Shown here one piece after another: positions 51,711 through 61,498 of a stretch of DNA of 64,000 nt (positions within the stretch are counted from its first letter, which is position 1; every line of letters begins with the position of its first letter). Made by a program: the position numbers and the translations under genes. This DNA comes from Lapidilactobacillus achengensis (GTDB lineage: Bacteria; Bacillota; Bacilli; Lactobacillales; Lactobacillaceae). The notes under the pieces are model-generated. The model did not search any database and was not told where the DNA came from. It saw nothing but the letters and a program-made list of their open reading frames with translations. The DNA is taken from assembly GCF_003946655.1 (NCBI RefSeq), contig NZ_RHOV01000001.1:242788-306787 (forward strand), written 5' to 3'.

Positions 51711-52532
51711 CTATTCCTTGACGGCGCCATCGGTAATTCCGGAAATCAATTGCTTACTGAAAAAGATGAATAAAACTAATAGTGGCAAGGTGGCCAACAA
51801 AGTCCCGGTGATCACCAAAGGATAATTGACGCTATAAATGCCTTTCAATTGAGTCAGCGCCAACATCAAGGTGTATTTAGCTTCATCATTCAAAATAATC
51901 AGCGGCCACATGTAGTCATTCCACGACCCCATGAAGGAAAACAGCGCCAGAAACGCCAACGCTGGCCGCATGATCGGTAAGGCAATCGACCAGTAGATGC
52001 GAAAAGTCGAACACCCATCCAATTTCGCGGCTTCCAACAGACTGTCGGGAATCGTATCGGTACAATACTGTTTGATCCAGAAGATCCCGAAGGCATTGGC
52101 CATCCCAGGAATGATCAGCGCTTTGTAGGAGCCGACCCAACCCAGTTTATCCATCAAATAAAATGAGGGGATAATGTTCAATTGCCCTGGAATCATCATG
52201 GTTCCCAAGAGAAAGGCGAAGAGAAAGGCCTGCCCGCGAAAGTGAAGTTTAGCGAACGCGAAGCCCGCTAAAGAATCGAAGAATAACACCAACACCGTTG
52301 ACGTAATCGCGATAAACAAGGTGTTGAATAAGGCGTGAAAGAAGCTGGTTTGCGCGATCACCGCTTGAATATTGTGCCAGAGCTGATTGCCGATCATTAA
52401 ACTCGGCGGCGTGCGATAGATCTCGCTATTTTGCTTACTGGCCATCACCAGCATCCAATAGAATGGAAAGAGTGACAGTAAAACCGCGATTCCGACAAAA
52501 AGCCGGATACTACCATGCATGATTCGTGTCAT
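51711..52532 (-). CDS. Carbohydrate ABC transporter permease (MsmG/AraQ type)
   Basis: 273 residues, six membrane helices. The cytoplasmic EAA loop EAAKLDGCSTFRIYWSIALP contacts the ATPase. ITDGAVKE ends the protein, a common C-terminus of this group. It follows the partner permease after 4 bp. Substrate unknown. Confidence 0.93.
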   Translation of the reverse strand: MTRIMHGSIRLFVGIAVLLSLFPFYWMLVMASKQNSEIYRTPPSLMIGNQLWHNIQAVIAQTSFFHALFNTLFIAITSTVLVLFFDSLAGFAFAKLHFRGQAFLFAFLLGTMMIPGQLNIIPSFYLMDKLGWVGSYKALIIPGMANAFGIFWIKQYCTDTIPDSLLEAAKLDGCSTFRIYWSIALPIMRPALAFLALFSFMGSWNDYMWPLIILNDEAKYTLMLALTQLKGIYSVNYPLVITGTLLATLPLLVLFIFFSKQLISGITDGAVKE

Positions 52533-52536
52533 TTTT

Positions 52537-53481
52537 CTACTTGACCCCCTGGATCCGTTTAGTCGTAATGTACCAGTTCAGGGCCGAGAAAAGGACGATC
52601 AAGGCCACTAAGCCCCAAGCAATTGTCGAACCATAGCCGAACTGATGGTTGGTGAAGGCAGTGTTGTACAGATAGTAAACGATCGTCATCGCCCCACCCT
52701 GCGGCGTCGCGCCAGACGGAACCAGCACTTGCGCCTCAGAGAAAACTTGTAGCCCGCCAATGGTCGACATCATCACCGTGAACAGAATGATCGGTTTCAA
52801 TTGGGGCACCGTGATCTTCCAGAATATCTGCCGATTATTGGCGCCATCCATTTGCGCGGCCTCGTTGTAATCCTTGGAGATCCGCGCGATCCCCGTCAGG
52901 TAAATGATCATATTATAGCCGGTGTATTGCCAAATATTGACCGACGCAATCACCACCCGGACCCAATTGGGACTGGTCAACCAATTGATCGACTTCAAGC
53001 CGACCAAATGGAGCAACCCATTGGCCAAACCGTCCAAGTTAGAGAAAATCAACCCGAACAGAATCGTGATGGCCACCACCGAGGTAATATTCGGTAGAAA
53101 TAATAAGGCTTTCAGCGTTTCTTTGTGCTTAAACATTTTCAAACTCAACATAAACGCCAGCACCAGTGCCAAGAACAACATGGGGAACGTCCCCAAAGCC
53201 CAGATCAGCACCGTGTTCTTCAACGAGAGCCAAAAATCCGTATCTTGAGCCAACCGTTGCAGATTGGTCCAGCCAGTAAATTGAATCTGACCGATCCCAT
53301 CCCACTTACTTAAGGCCAAATAGCCAGAGAATAAAATGGGAAAGAGGCCAAACACGAGAAATAGCAGGTAGAACGGCGCAATCGCCAGATAAGGGGTTGC
53401 CTTTTCCAGACTGAAACGCGCCCGGCGCCGCTGTTTCGGGGCAGCCGTTGGTAAATCAGTTTTGTGATCACTGACTTCCAT
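52537..53481 (-). CDS. Carbohydrate ABC transporter permease (MsmF/UgpA type)
   Basis: 314 residues with a basic N-terminal tail, six helices and EAA loop EAAQMDGANNRQIFWKITVP. Pairs with the downstream permease. No ATPase gene lies in the operon, so a shared MsmK/UgpC-like ATPase encoded elsewhere is likely. The 230-bp gap upstream, after the binding-protein gene, may hold a processing or attenuation site that lets the binding protein be made in excess. Confidence 0.93.
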   Translation of the reverse strand: MEVSDHKTDLPTAAPKQRRRARFSLEKATPYLAIAPFYLLFLVFGLFPILFSGYLALSKWDGIGQIQFTGWTNLQRLAQDTDFWLSLKNTVLIWALGTFPMLFLALVLAFMLSLKMFKHKETLKALLFLPNITSVVAITILFGLIFSNLDGLANGLLHLVGLKSINWLTSPNWVRVVIASVNIWQYTGYNMIIYLTGIARISKDYNEAAQMDGANNRQIFWKITVPQLKPIILFTVMMSTIGGLQVFSEAQVLVPSGATPQGGAMTIVYYLYNTAFTNHQFGYGSTIAWGLVALIVLFSALNWYITTKRIQGVK

Positions 53482-53711
53482 TTCTTCACTTCCTTCGTCA
53501 TACTTGAGTCAGTGTTACGAGTGGGTTTGCGGGCGAACAAATAGCGGCGCTAACTTGATCACAAGAATGCCGCTATCCGGGAAACGGGCCACTGTCTTCA
53601 AACTTCAGTCTGTCAGAACCACTGAGCGAAGGCGACCCATGACCATTGAATCAAAATCTAAAACGTTGCCGATCCTGCTTGCCGTGATAGGATAGTCAGC
53701 CGTTGTGCCTG

Positions 53712-54959
53712 TTAGTCGATGGTTTTTGCTTTCTTGATCGCGTCCGCCCAGGCTTGGTCAGGATTCTTGTTCTGATCTTGGATCAGTTGCATTTGATCTT
53801 CGAAGATCCGTTGCACTGTGCCACTGCGAGGATCACTCTTCTTGTACTTCATCGCATTCGCCGCGTCGACGAAGTATGGGTTATATTGCTCGTCGCCGAA
53901 AAGTTTATTGGTTGTTTTCATGAACGCATCATCATAAACAGCTTTATGCGTTGGGAACAAGCTCAATTCCTTGAAGTTGGCCCGCTGGTTCTTCTCGTTG
54001 GTCAAGTAACGCACCACTTCCGCTGCTTCTTTTGGATGGCTGGTTGTTTTCAAAACCGCCAAGTAAGAACCACCAGTGTTTGATGGTTGGCCGGGCGCTT
54101 TGGCAATCAACCAAGTGCCTGGCTTAGTCCCATTTTCTTCTAAATCAGCGATTGCCCACGAAGCCTTATTCATGGCTGAGTAGAGACCCTTTTGTTGGGC
54201 ATTGGCATTGTCGGCGCCGCCAGCCTTGATTCCTAAGGTATAACCCTTTTGATAGGCTTGAACCGCGAAATCCCAAGCTTCTTTCAATTGGCCATCACCT
54301 AAAGTTAATTTGCCGCCTTCGAAAATTCCCTTGGTCATTTTCTGTTCCCGATCTTCAAACAAAGCGACCGCGGATAAGAACATTGGCAAGTTGGCCTTCT
54401 CTTTCATTTGCGCCGCGGCCTTCATGTAGTCCTCTTCGGTCTTGATCGATTCACTGACCGCTTTCGGATCGGTTGGCAAACCAGCCTTCTCAAAGTTAGC
54501 CACGTTGAACATCAAGGCCTTAGGACCAATATCAATGGGCATAGCGATTTGATAATCAGCGTCTGCGAAAGTGGAATCCCATTTCCAAGTCACATAATTC
54601 TTACCCAACGCCTTGGTGCCGTACTTGGTCAAGTTGACGAATTTCGTCTTGTAGGGTAAGTAGTCTTCAATATTGTTATTGATCGCGGTAATGTCGGGCG
54701 CCGCCTTGGATCCGAAGCTCGCCTTCAGCTTGGTATCAAAATCTTCGTTCGATGGTACTTGTTTGAATTGCAATTGATAATTCGAGAAATGTTCCTTCGT
54801 ATTGGCCATCGCTGCTTTACTGATCGCGCCATTGTAGTAGTTGATCGATAATTTGACCTTGCCTTGGCTAGCCTGCGCGTTCTTCTTGCCACAAGCCCCC
54901 AACACTAGGATCGCGCTCAGAGCCAATCCCAGTAACAAACCGTATTTCTTAAGTTTCAT
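53712..54959 (-). CDS. Extracellular solute-binding lipoprotein (family 1)
   Basis: 415 residues. Signal peptide ends in lipobox ILVLGACGKK, so the mature protein is lipid-anchored at Cys. It begins the operon as the ligand-binding component for the two permeases. The family-typical tail (RGTVQRIFEDQMQLIQDQNKNPDQAW) is intact. ATG at 54959 has GAGGAG 8 bp upstream; an in-frame TTG two codons earlier is less likely. Ligand probably an oligosaccharide or sugar derivative; not determinable. Confidence 0.93.
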   Translation of the reverse strand: MKLKKYGLLLGLALSAILVLGACGKKNAQASQGKVKLSINYYNGAISKAAMANTKEHFSNYQLQFKQVPSNEDFDTKLKASFGSKAAPDITAINNNIEDYLPYKTKFVNLTKYGTKALGKNYVTWKWDSTFADADYQIAMPIDIGPKALMFNVANFEKAGLPTDPKAVSESIKTEEDYMKAAAQMKEKANLPMFLSAVALFEDREQKMTKGIFEGGKLTLGDGQLKEAWDFAVQAYQKGYTLGIKAGGADNANAQQKGLYSAMNKASWAIADLEENGTKPGTWLIAKAPGQPSNTGGSYLAVLKTTSHPKEAAEVVRYLTNEKNQRANFKELSLFPTHKAVYDDAFMKTTNKLFGDEQYNPYFVDAANAMKYKKSDPRSGTVQRIFEDQMQLIQDQNKNPDQAWADAIKKAKTID

Positions 54960-55056
54960 TTGCAAATCTCCTCAAAAGTTGAATTCCTGGCTTACGCCTT
55001 TGGTTGCGCCAGCGACCGCGCCGCACTCGAGTCAATGCATACGACCGACCACCGAC

Positions 55057-55070
55057 CACAACATGTTGTG
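55057..55070. promoter_or_regulatory. Perfect 14-bp palindrome, candidate operator
   Basis: CACAACATGTTGTG, centred at about +17 relative to the predicted start of the ABC operon. Position and symmetry fit a repressor site; the binding protein is unknown. Confidence 0.5.
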
Positions 55071-55087
55071 TTTGTGATACAAAATGG

Positions 55088-55117
55088 AGTTTAGCATCTC
55101 GCCGCGGTTTATCGCAA
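55088..55117 (-). promoter_or_regulatory. Promoter of the solute-binding protein operon
   Basis: On the minus strand: -35 TTGCGA (55112-55117), 18-bp spacer, -10 TAAACT (55088-55093). The leader of about 120 nt contains the palindrome at 55057-55070. I found no convincing catabolite-responsive element. The remaining 55118-55341 should hold the divergent phosphoesterase promoter, not identified. Confidence 0.6.
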
Positions 55118-55341
55118 TTCTTTTGACGACTTTCTTTCGGCTGATTCATGCAGAAAAAGTCATCAAGTCAACTTGTCAGATCCCCCCAAAAATCGTACTT
55201 TGAAGTTATGGTTTTTTTCACGGGGGCCTGTCTAAATAAGGACGGCCAAATCTCGGTAAAGCTTAATTTCAAATCAGACTGACCCGCGCTAACTGAACCC
55301 AAAACTCGCGAACCAAGTCTGAAACTCAAGGAGGACCAACC

Positions 55342-56319
55342 ATGCAATTGATTGCGAAAAACGGGTTGCGGATCATGCAACTGACCGACATCCATATTGG
55401 CTCATATCCCTTCGAACCCAAGGACCTGCAAACCTTCGCCGCGCTTCGGGCAACGATCCCGGCCGTCGATCCCGATTTGATCATGATCACCGGGGATTTG
55501 ATTTGGTCGGAAGGCGTGGACCAGCCCCAACGCGGCTACCAGGCCTTGGTGGACCTGTTTAATGAATTCGATTACCCGATTGCGATGACTTATGGCAATC
55601 ATGATTCCGAAGAAACAATTGACCGTTCTGATTTGCGCCAGTTAGAAAAGGGCTTCAAAAACTTGATCGCCAAGCAAAATGTTTTCGTCGATTCCCGCAA
55701 CAAGGAGTGTTACACCTTTGAATTGGGAAACGACACCGGTGTGACCAACGTTTGTTACGTATTCGATTCAGGCAATCATGGCGATTTGCCGGGAACGGAC
55801 TATGATTGGATTTCGCTGGAACAAATCGCCTGGTATGAGCGAACTCACGCCGCTTACCTGCAAAATGTCGGCGTGACTCAAGATCTGGTTTTTCTCCACA
55901 TTCCGCTACCTGAATACTTGCAGGCCGGTGAACATGTTTTGGCCGGTCATTTCTGGGAAGATGATCGCCGCGTTTCTGGCGCGGTGCTTAATACCGGATT
56001 GTTCGCGCATTTACGGGCGAACAATCATGTGGCCGGTGTTTTCTGCGGGCACGATCACGACAATAATTTCGACGGCGAATTTCTGGGGATCCATCTGATC
56101 TATGGCAATGTTTCCGGCTATAATTGCTATGGGCAATTGCCGCGGGGTTATCGCATGATCACAGTCAATCCGACGGGGCTGACTACGGCGCTTCATCATT
56201 ATGAACTGCCGGGGGTGGCGGCCAAGGCGCCCTTTTCTCATGAGCATTTGGCGGAGCTGGCGCGATTTGCCACCCGCGATCTGGATCTGGACCAACGGCA
56301 TGACTTCTGGAAACAGTAG
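55342..56319 (+). CDS. Calcineurin-like metallophosphoesterase
   Basis: 325 residues with all five metal-binding blocks: TDIHIG (D-x-H), MITGDLIW, YGNHDSEE, FLHIPLP, and CGHDHDNNF. No signal peptide, so probably cytoplasmic. It resembles the Dcr2/Sia1-like phosphoesterase group. ATG has AAGGAGG upstream. Divergent from the sugar-binding-protein operon, which suggests a role in handling the imported, possibly phosphorylated, compound; that is inference. Confidence 0.9.
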   Translation: MQLIAKNGLRIMQLTDIHIGSYPFEPKDLQTFAALRATIPAVDPDLIMITGDLIWSEGVDQPQRGYQALVDLFNEFDYPIAMTYGNHDSEETIDRSDLRQLEKGFKNLIAKQNVFVDSRNKECYTFELGNDTGVTNVCYVFDSGNHGDLPGTDYDWISLEQIAWYERTHAAYLQNVGVTQDLVFLHIPLPEYLQAGEHVLAGHFWEDDRRVSGAVLNTGLFAHLRANNHVAGVFCGHDHDNNFDGEFLGIHLIYGNVSGYNCYGQLPRGYRMITVNPTGLTTALHHYELPGVAAKAPFSHEHLAELARFATRDLDLDQRHDFWKQ

Positions 56320-56354
56320 CGCTCACTAGGCGAACGTAACTTGACTTAAGGAGA

Positions 56355-56740
56355 TTGGCCGCAGCTTGCGCTGCGCTTGGCGTTGGTGGATTGCAGGTGT
56401 GGTGGGGCTCCAGGTCGGGCTGGGGGTGGTGGAACGCTGCGGGCACGATTTTGAGCTTTTCGGAAACCCGCCGAAAATCTCAAAACTCGGCCTTATTGTA
56501 GGCGATAAATCGCCAACAATAATATCGCGGCTGACTCACCCCCAGCCCGACCTTCCGCCTAACGAACGAACAGTCCACCAACGCCACGCTCCGCTCCAGC
56601 CGCTCAACGTTATCTTATTCATTTGAGCACTCACGTCGACTGGCAAGCTATGGCCATTTGAGGGGGAGCCACGCAGCTGACGACCGTGGTTGGTGAGGAC
56701 AATTGAGTTTGTTGGTGACACCGGCGCAATTTGACTGATG
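56355..56740 (-). repeat. Composite structured repeat, locus K (gamma core and partial linker)
   Basis: Right-end hairpin segment (GCAGC..GCTGC), gamma core 56379-56585 (HP-I 56493-56522; inner arms GGTCGGGCTGGGGGTG / CACCCCCAGCCCGACC perfect), then linker fading out near 56740. It begins about 35 bp past the phosphoesterase stop; no ordinary terminator intervenes, so the core may act as the 3' end structure. Confidence 0.85.
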
Positions 56741-56951
56741 TTCTTGGCTCAGCCTTGCTGTGAGATCGGGATTTGGGCTAACAAACTTGCGACCGGTCAA
56801 GGCCAAGCTGCCTGACATTAGTTCAAATCAACGTTAGCTATCGCTCAACGGTTTGTCCCTTAACCCATTCACTCTGATCAACTCTGTCGTGGACGAAAAT
56901 TTAAGAATAGCTGGCGTCCTTTTCTGATGGTGCCTCCTGGTTACGGGCATC
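56741..56951. other. Intergenic region without recognisable features
   Basis: Follows the decayed end of repeat locus K and precedes a terminator. No gene, promoter or repeat that I can support. Confidence 0.4.
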
Positions 56952-57005
56952 AAAAAATCCCACTAACAATGAACGATTTCCGTTCTTGTGTTAGTGGGAT
57001 TTTCA
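56952..57005. terminator. Bidirectional terminator downstream of the GNAT gene
   Basis: Arms AAATCCCACTAACA (56955-56968) / TGTTAGTGGGATTT (56989-57002), with an inner GAACG/CGTTC pairing; T-rich on the minus strand. Confidence 0.85.
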
Positions 57006-57056
57006 TATTCTATTTGATTGGACTTTTTTAAATAAGTTTATTGCGGGTTGGAATGG

Positions 57057-57581
57057 TTACTGGCGTTCGTCGCGTAAAATGCCAAACTTGACCGAGTCAT
57101 AATAGGTTCCCTGCCAATAGCGAACTTTTCTGATCACGCCCTCTTGCTTCAGTCCTGCTTTCGCGCTGACGCGGATCATGCCGGGGTTGCCGGACCACGT
57201 CGTCAACCCGATGTGCGCGAGATCAGGGTGCAAGCGGAATAAATAAGTCAGCCATTGTTGTAACGCTTGCGTCGCGATGCCCTGACCCCAGAAATGCTGG
57301 TCGTAAATCGCGATTCCGACCTCCAGCCATCTGTGCAGGTCCCCATCCTCCCAGTGAGCAGTCACTTCACCAAGCACCCGCTGATCAACGACGATAAGTT
57401 GGCGATGGGGATTCGCGGCAAAAGTTCGGGCCAATTTCTGAAAGTCTGGCCAGGTCAGGATGGGATCACGAAAGTAAGGGCCATTGTATTTCATCCAGAC
57501 CAAATCAGCTTTTGCGCCATACTTGATGGCAAAAAGCGGCTGAATGTCTGCTGGAGTGGCGGAGCGAAGTTCAATTTTCAA
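57057..57581 (-). CDS. GNAT-family N-acetyltransferase (RimJ/RimL-like)
   Basis: 174 residues, acetyl-CoA-dependent transferase: LEVGIAIYDQHFWGQGIATQAL carries the acetyl-CoA-binding QGIAT loop, and LTTWSGNPGMIRVSAKAGLKQEG is the downstream motif typical of the group. It ends in RYWQGTYYDSVKFGILRDE. Acceptor substrate unknown. Monocistronic, between repeat loci K and L. Confidence 0.9.
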   Translation of the reverse strand: MKIELRSATPADIQPLFAIKYGAKADLVWMKYNGPYFRDPILTWPDFQKLARTFAANPHRQLIVVDQRVLGEVTAHWEDGDLHRWLEVGIAIYDQHFWGQGIATQALQQWLTYLFRLHPDLAHIGLTTWSGNPGMIRVSAKAGLKQEGVIRKVRYWQGTYYDSVKFGILRDERQ

Positions 57582-57679
57582 TTTAGCACCTCATGATTGT
57601 TGGATTAATTGGTTCAATTATACTACTTGCTTCTCCATAAAACAGTCTGAAGTTATCTCCAATTCTGGGTGGACGTTTG

Positions 57680-58322
57680 TTATGATGGCCGCGGATTGCG
57701 CTGCGAAATTCGGGGTGAGCTCGCTGTGGGCATCACTTTGAGCTTTTCGGAAGGACACCGAAAATCTCAAAGCTGAGCCTTATTCTAAGCGGCAAAGCCG
57801 CTAAGAATAACGACACGGCGATCTCATCCCGAATTTCTCCGCTCCAGCCGCTCAACGTTATAACAGCCGTTTGAGCACTCACGCCGACTGGCAGGCTATC
57901 GCCAATTGATGGGAACCCACGCAATTGACGACCATGGTTAGTGGTCACAAGCTTGGAATTGGCGACACCAGTGCAGTCTATTTGATGAACTAGGATAAGA
58001 TTTTGATGAATCAGTTGAATCGGTTGGCATTGCCGTACCACCCCAAAAAGGGCGATTGTTTGACCGCTTACTTGCAAATGCACTTCGTCAAATACCCAAC
58101 TTCGATTGCAGATAGGCTCAATTCTGCCTAGCAACCGGCTGGGACTGCGCGGCTCAGTGGTGAAATTGTCCTTGGCGGCTTTGCCGCTTAGGACAAGGCT
58201 CGATTTGAAGACAAGCCGCCGGGCTTGCGGATTGGCTTCAAACGACGCCCACCACGTTCCAGTCCGCAACAGCAGTCCCAGCCGGTTGCGCTTACGCGCA
58301 ACACCCACCCACACCTGCAATC
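57680..58322 (-). repeat. Composite structured repeat, locus L (beta core, linker, alpha core)
   Basis: Same layout as locus B. Beta core 57705-57847 (one arm change, CTCATCCC; HP-I 57780-57810), linker 57848-58103, alpha core 58104-58322 (HP-I 58166-58196; end hairpin reads GTTGCGC-GTAA-GCGCAAC on its sense strand). It ends 46 bp from the P-type ATPase stop, which has no other terminator. Confidence 0.88.
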
Positions 58323-58368
58323 AGACAAGAAAGCCAAAAACAGAAACGTTGCTTTTTGCCAACCAACG

Positions 58369-61317
58369 TCATTTGACGGCGTGCCGCCGACGCACCAACG
58401 CTTTCCGCAGTTCTTCGATGAGAATCAAGGGAATGGGAATCGTGATCAAAAAGGCCCAGTCTTGCCACTGCAGACCTGTCGTGTTGAACGCTTGTTGCAA
58501 AAACGGCACGTAAATCAAGCAGCTGAGTAAACAGACTTCGCAGATCACACCGAAGATCACGTGGGTATTGCTGAAGATCCCGGTTTTGAATAGAGAAACG
58601 TCTTTGGTGCGGCAATTGAAGACGGTGCCGATTTGGCTAAAGACGATTGCCGCCAGGGTCATGGTGGTGGCTAATCGATAGACCGCGCCGCCACTCGCAA
58701 GGGCTTGGGTCGGCCAGCCAGCGCGCCAATTGACGAAGAAGTAGGCGGCGGTGGCGATCAGTGACTCCCACAGGCCATACCAAGCGAAGGCTTTGAAGGC
58801 CACCGATTTATTCAGTAAATGTTCAGAACGTTTTCTCGGCGGGCGCGCCATCGTGCCTGGTTCGGTCGGTTCTGAGGCGAGTCCCAGCGCGGGTAACATA
58901 TCGGTGCCCAGGTCGATCGATAGGATCTGCATCACGGTTAGCGGCAAAGGAATCAAACCATTAGAAAACAGGAAGAGGACTGATGGCACGGCTTCGGGCA
59001 CGTTACTGTTTAGGATGTACAGCAAAAACTTGCGAATATTGGCGTAAACCGTGCGGCCTTCTTCAATCGCATTGACGATCGAGGCGAAATTATCATCGGT
59101 CAAGATCATATCCGCGGCCTCTTTCGCCACATCGGTCCCGGTCACGCCCATGGCCACGCCAATATCGGCTTTTTTCAACGCCGGGGCGTCATTGACGCCA
59201 TCGCCTGTGGCCGCCACGATCTCGCCCATGGCCTGAAGATTGGTGACGATGCGATATTTCTGTTCTGGCGCCATCCGGGCGAAAATAATCTGGTGACCCA
59301 GATTCTCCCGCAACTCGGCGTCACTCATCGCCGTCAACTGCTCCCCGGTGACCACCCGAACATCAGTGCCTTGCACCACCCCGATTTTGTGGGCGATACT
59401 TTCGGCGGTCAAGCCGTAGTCTCCGGTCACCATGATGATCCGAATGCTGGCGTCATGACACTTCTGGATCGCCTCGATCACATTCTCCCGGGGCGGATCC
59501 TGGCTGGCGGTCAGACCAACAAAAGTCAGATTCTGCTCGGTGGTCGCGACACTATAAGTCCGCTCATCCGGCGCCAGTTGCCGGTAAGCGTAAGCCAAGA
59601 TCCGCAGACCAGCCCGGGCGAAGGCGTCATTTTGGGTGAGGAATTGTTGGCGCAAAATCGGCGTCAGGGGCAAAACCTTCCCGTGCACCAAATAAGTTTG
59701 ACAACAGGCCAACACTTCAGCGATACCGCCCCGGGTATACGCCCAAGACTGCCCCGCTTGCTGGCGGATCGTGGTCATCCGTTTCCGCTCCGAATCAAAG
59801 GGCAGTTCAGCCAATTTCTGGTAGTTCTTTTGCTCGCCGGGGAGATCGTAATCCGCCTTTCCGGCCAGCACCAAAATACTCCCCTCATCTGGACTGCCAA
59901 CGACTTGGTGCTGGCCGCGAACGACTTGCAGGAACGAATCATTATTCAAAACGCCGATCCGCAACAATTGTTGCAGATCCGGCTCTTGGCTCAAATCGAT
60001 CCGGGCGCCATTTTTTGTGACGACACCTACGGGTTCATAGCCGGTACCGCTGACTTGATATTGACCCCCAGGAAGCCAAACTTGCTCGATGGTCATTTCG
60101 TTCTTGGTCAAGGTGCCGGTTTTGTCGGAACAGATCACGGTGGTGGCCCCCAGCGTTTCCACACTGTTCAAATGCTTGACCAACGCGTTGCGGTGGGCCA
60201 TTTTCTGGACGGCCATCGCCAAAGACAGGGTCACCGTAGGCAGCAACCCTTCCGGAATAAAGGCCACGATCATCCCCAAGGCGAAAATAAAAGACTCCGC
60301 CACTGGATAATGGACCAGAAAAACCGCGGCCACGAAGAAAAGCGCCCCGATCACGAAGGCAATGATCGAAATCTGCCGGGTCAACAAATCCAGTTCTCGT
60401 TCCAGAGGACTTTTGGCGGCGACCACCTTACCGGTCAAGGCCGCGATCTGGCCGAATTCGGTGGCCATGCCGGTGCCAGTAACCAGCATCGTGCCACTCC
60501 CCTTGACCACGCTGGTGCCTTCATAGACCAAGTCCCACTCGGCGAAACGACCGGCGGCTTGGACCTCAGCGGCGCTCATCACAGTGGCTTCTTTAGTGAC
60601 CGTCAACGATTCGCCAGTCAGCGCCGATTGATTGACCTCCAGATCATCCGCCTGCAACAAACGACCGTCCGCCGGCACATTGTCGCCACTGATCAAGTTG
60701 ACCAGATCACCTGGCACTAATTCCTCGACCAGCACCTTCAGCGATTGCCCATTGCGCAACACTTTCGCGTAGCTGGGCAGCATCTTCTGCAACGCCGAAG
60801 TGGCCGCGTTGGCCCGATACTGTTGCCAAAAGCTAAATAGACCGTTGATCAAATTCACGGCCCAAATCGCCAACCCCAGTTCGGTCATTCCCGCAATGAT
60901 CGCGATGATCCCGGCGCCCCAAAGCAACAACGCCATCAAACTACTGAAATTTTTGAAAAACACCTTGACCATCGAAGTTTCCTTGGTCTTTTGGATCAGA
61001 TTAGGCCCAGTTTGCTTTAATCGCTGAGCCGCCACCGCTGACGTCAGCCCCGTCGGCGTCGAGTCCGCCGCCTGTAAGCTGGCGGTTGCCGACAACGTCG
61101 CCCACGCTGGCGTTGAACTGGTGTCAGCTGGCGTAGAACTGGCGTGGGCCGCCGTTGCCGCTGGCGCGGTTGCTGGTTTGGTGGTTGACGCTTTTGCAGT
61201 TGGCGCCTTGGCGGTCGATGTGGCAGTAACTGCTGGTGCCCCCACAATCTGACCCGGCGAAGTTGCGCCGGTTGTGACGGTTGAATCCCTTGGTGCGCTT
61301 GTTTTGTTTGTTGTCAT
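58369..61317 (-). CDS. P-type cation-transporting ATPase (P2, Na,K-ATPase-like)
   Basis: 982 residues from ATG at 61317 (GAGGGA upstream). Residues 1-85 are an Ala/Thr/Ser/Pro-rich low-complexity extension absent from typical homologues. Then actuator motif TGES, phosphorylation motif SDKTGTLTK, nucleotide-binding KRMT region, and hinge GDGVNDAPALKKADIG. The M4 motif is PEGLLPTVTLSLA, and M5-M6 reads SNVPEAVP...ILSIDLGTDMLPALGL, closer to Na,K-ATPase (P2C) than to SERCA-type pumps. Transported ion not certain. Divergent from an RpiR regulator. Confidence 0.92.
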   Translation of the reverse strand: MTTNKTSAPRDSTVTTGATSPGQIVGAPAVTATSTAKAPTAKASTTKPATAPAATAAHASSTPADTSSTPAWATLSATASLQAADSTPTGLTSAVAAQRLKQTGPNLIQKTKETSMVKVFFKNFSSLMALLLWGAGIIAIIAGMTELGLAIWAVNLINGLFSFWQQYRANAATSALQKMLPSYAKVLRNGQSLKVLVEELVPGDLVNLISGDNVPADGRLLQADDLEVNQSALTGESLTVTKEATVMSAAEVQAAGRFAEWDLVYEGTSVVKGSGTMLVTGTGMATEFGQIAALTGKVVAAKSPLERELDLLTRQISIIAFVIGALFFVAAVFLVHYPVAESFIFALGMIVAFIPEGLLPTVTLSLAMAVQKMAHRNALVKHLNSVETLGATTVICSDKTGTLTKNEMTIEQVWLPGGQYQVSGTGYEPVGVVTKNGARIDLSQEPDLQQLLRIGVLNNDSFLQVVRGQHQVVGSPDEGSILVLAGKADYDLPGEQKNYQKLAELPFDSERKRMTTIRQQAGQSWAYTRGGIAEVLACCQTYLVHGKVLPLTPILRQQFLTQNDAFARAGLRILAYAYRQLAPDERTYSVATTEQNLTFVGLTASQDPPRENVIEAIQKCHDASIRIIMVTGDYGLTAESIAHKIGVVQGTDVRVVTGEQLTAMSDAELRENLGHQIIFARMAPEQKYRIVTNLQAMGEIVAATGDGVNDAPALKKADIGVAMGVTGTDVAKEAADMILTDDNFASIVNAIEEGRTVYANIRKFLLYILNSNVPEAVPSVLFLFSNGLIPLPLTVMQILSIDLGTDMLPALGLASEPTEPGTMARPPRKRSEHLLNKSVAFKAFAWYGLWESLIATAAYFFVNWRAGWPTQALASGGAVYRLATTMTLAAIVFSQIGTVFNCRTKDVSLFKTGIFSNTHVIFGVICEVCLLSCLIYVPFLQQAFNTTGLQWQDWAFLITIPIPLILIEELRKALVRRRHAVK

Positions 61318-61428
61318 GTCAATTCCCTCGTTCCCCAAATCGAGACAATGAACTTCCCAATAAATTTCTTATTGTCGTAGGTATTCTAACCCAGAATCAC
61401 TGCTGATAGCTAGCAAGGCGGGTTTGCC

Positions 61429-61448
61429 CTGGTCATTTACTGGACCAG
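61429..61448. promoter_or_regulatory. Inverted repeat in the divergent ATPase/RpiR promoter region
   Basis: CTGGTC / GACCAG separated by 8 bp, between the two divergent starts. Candidate regulator-binding site. Confidence 0.35.
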
Positions 61449-61498
61449 ACAAGTTGGGCGGAAACGGCGCAGCCAGCGCTTTTATCCAGAGGCAATGC

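Noticed and set aside
59293..60720. Plus-strand open frame of 475 codons opposite the P-type ATPase gene
   Set aside because: Exact antisense shadow of a convincing gene; product is low-complexity and His/Gln-rich with no recognisable domain.
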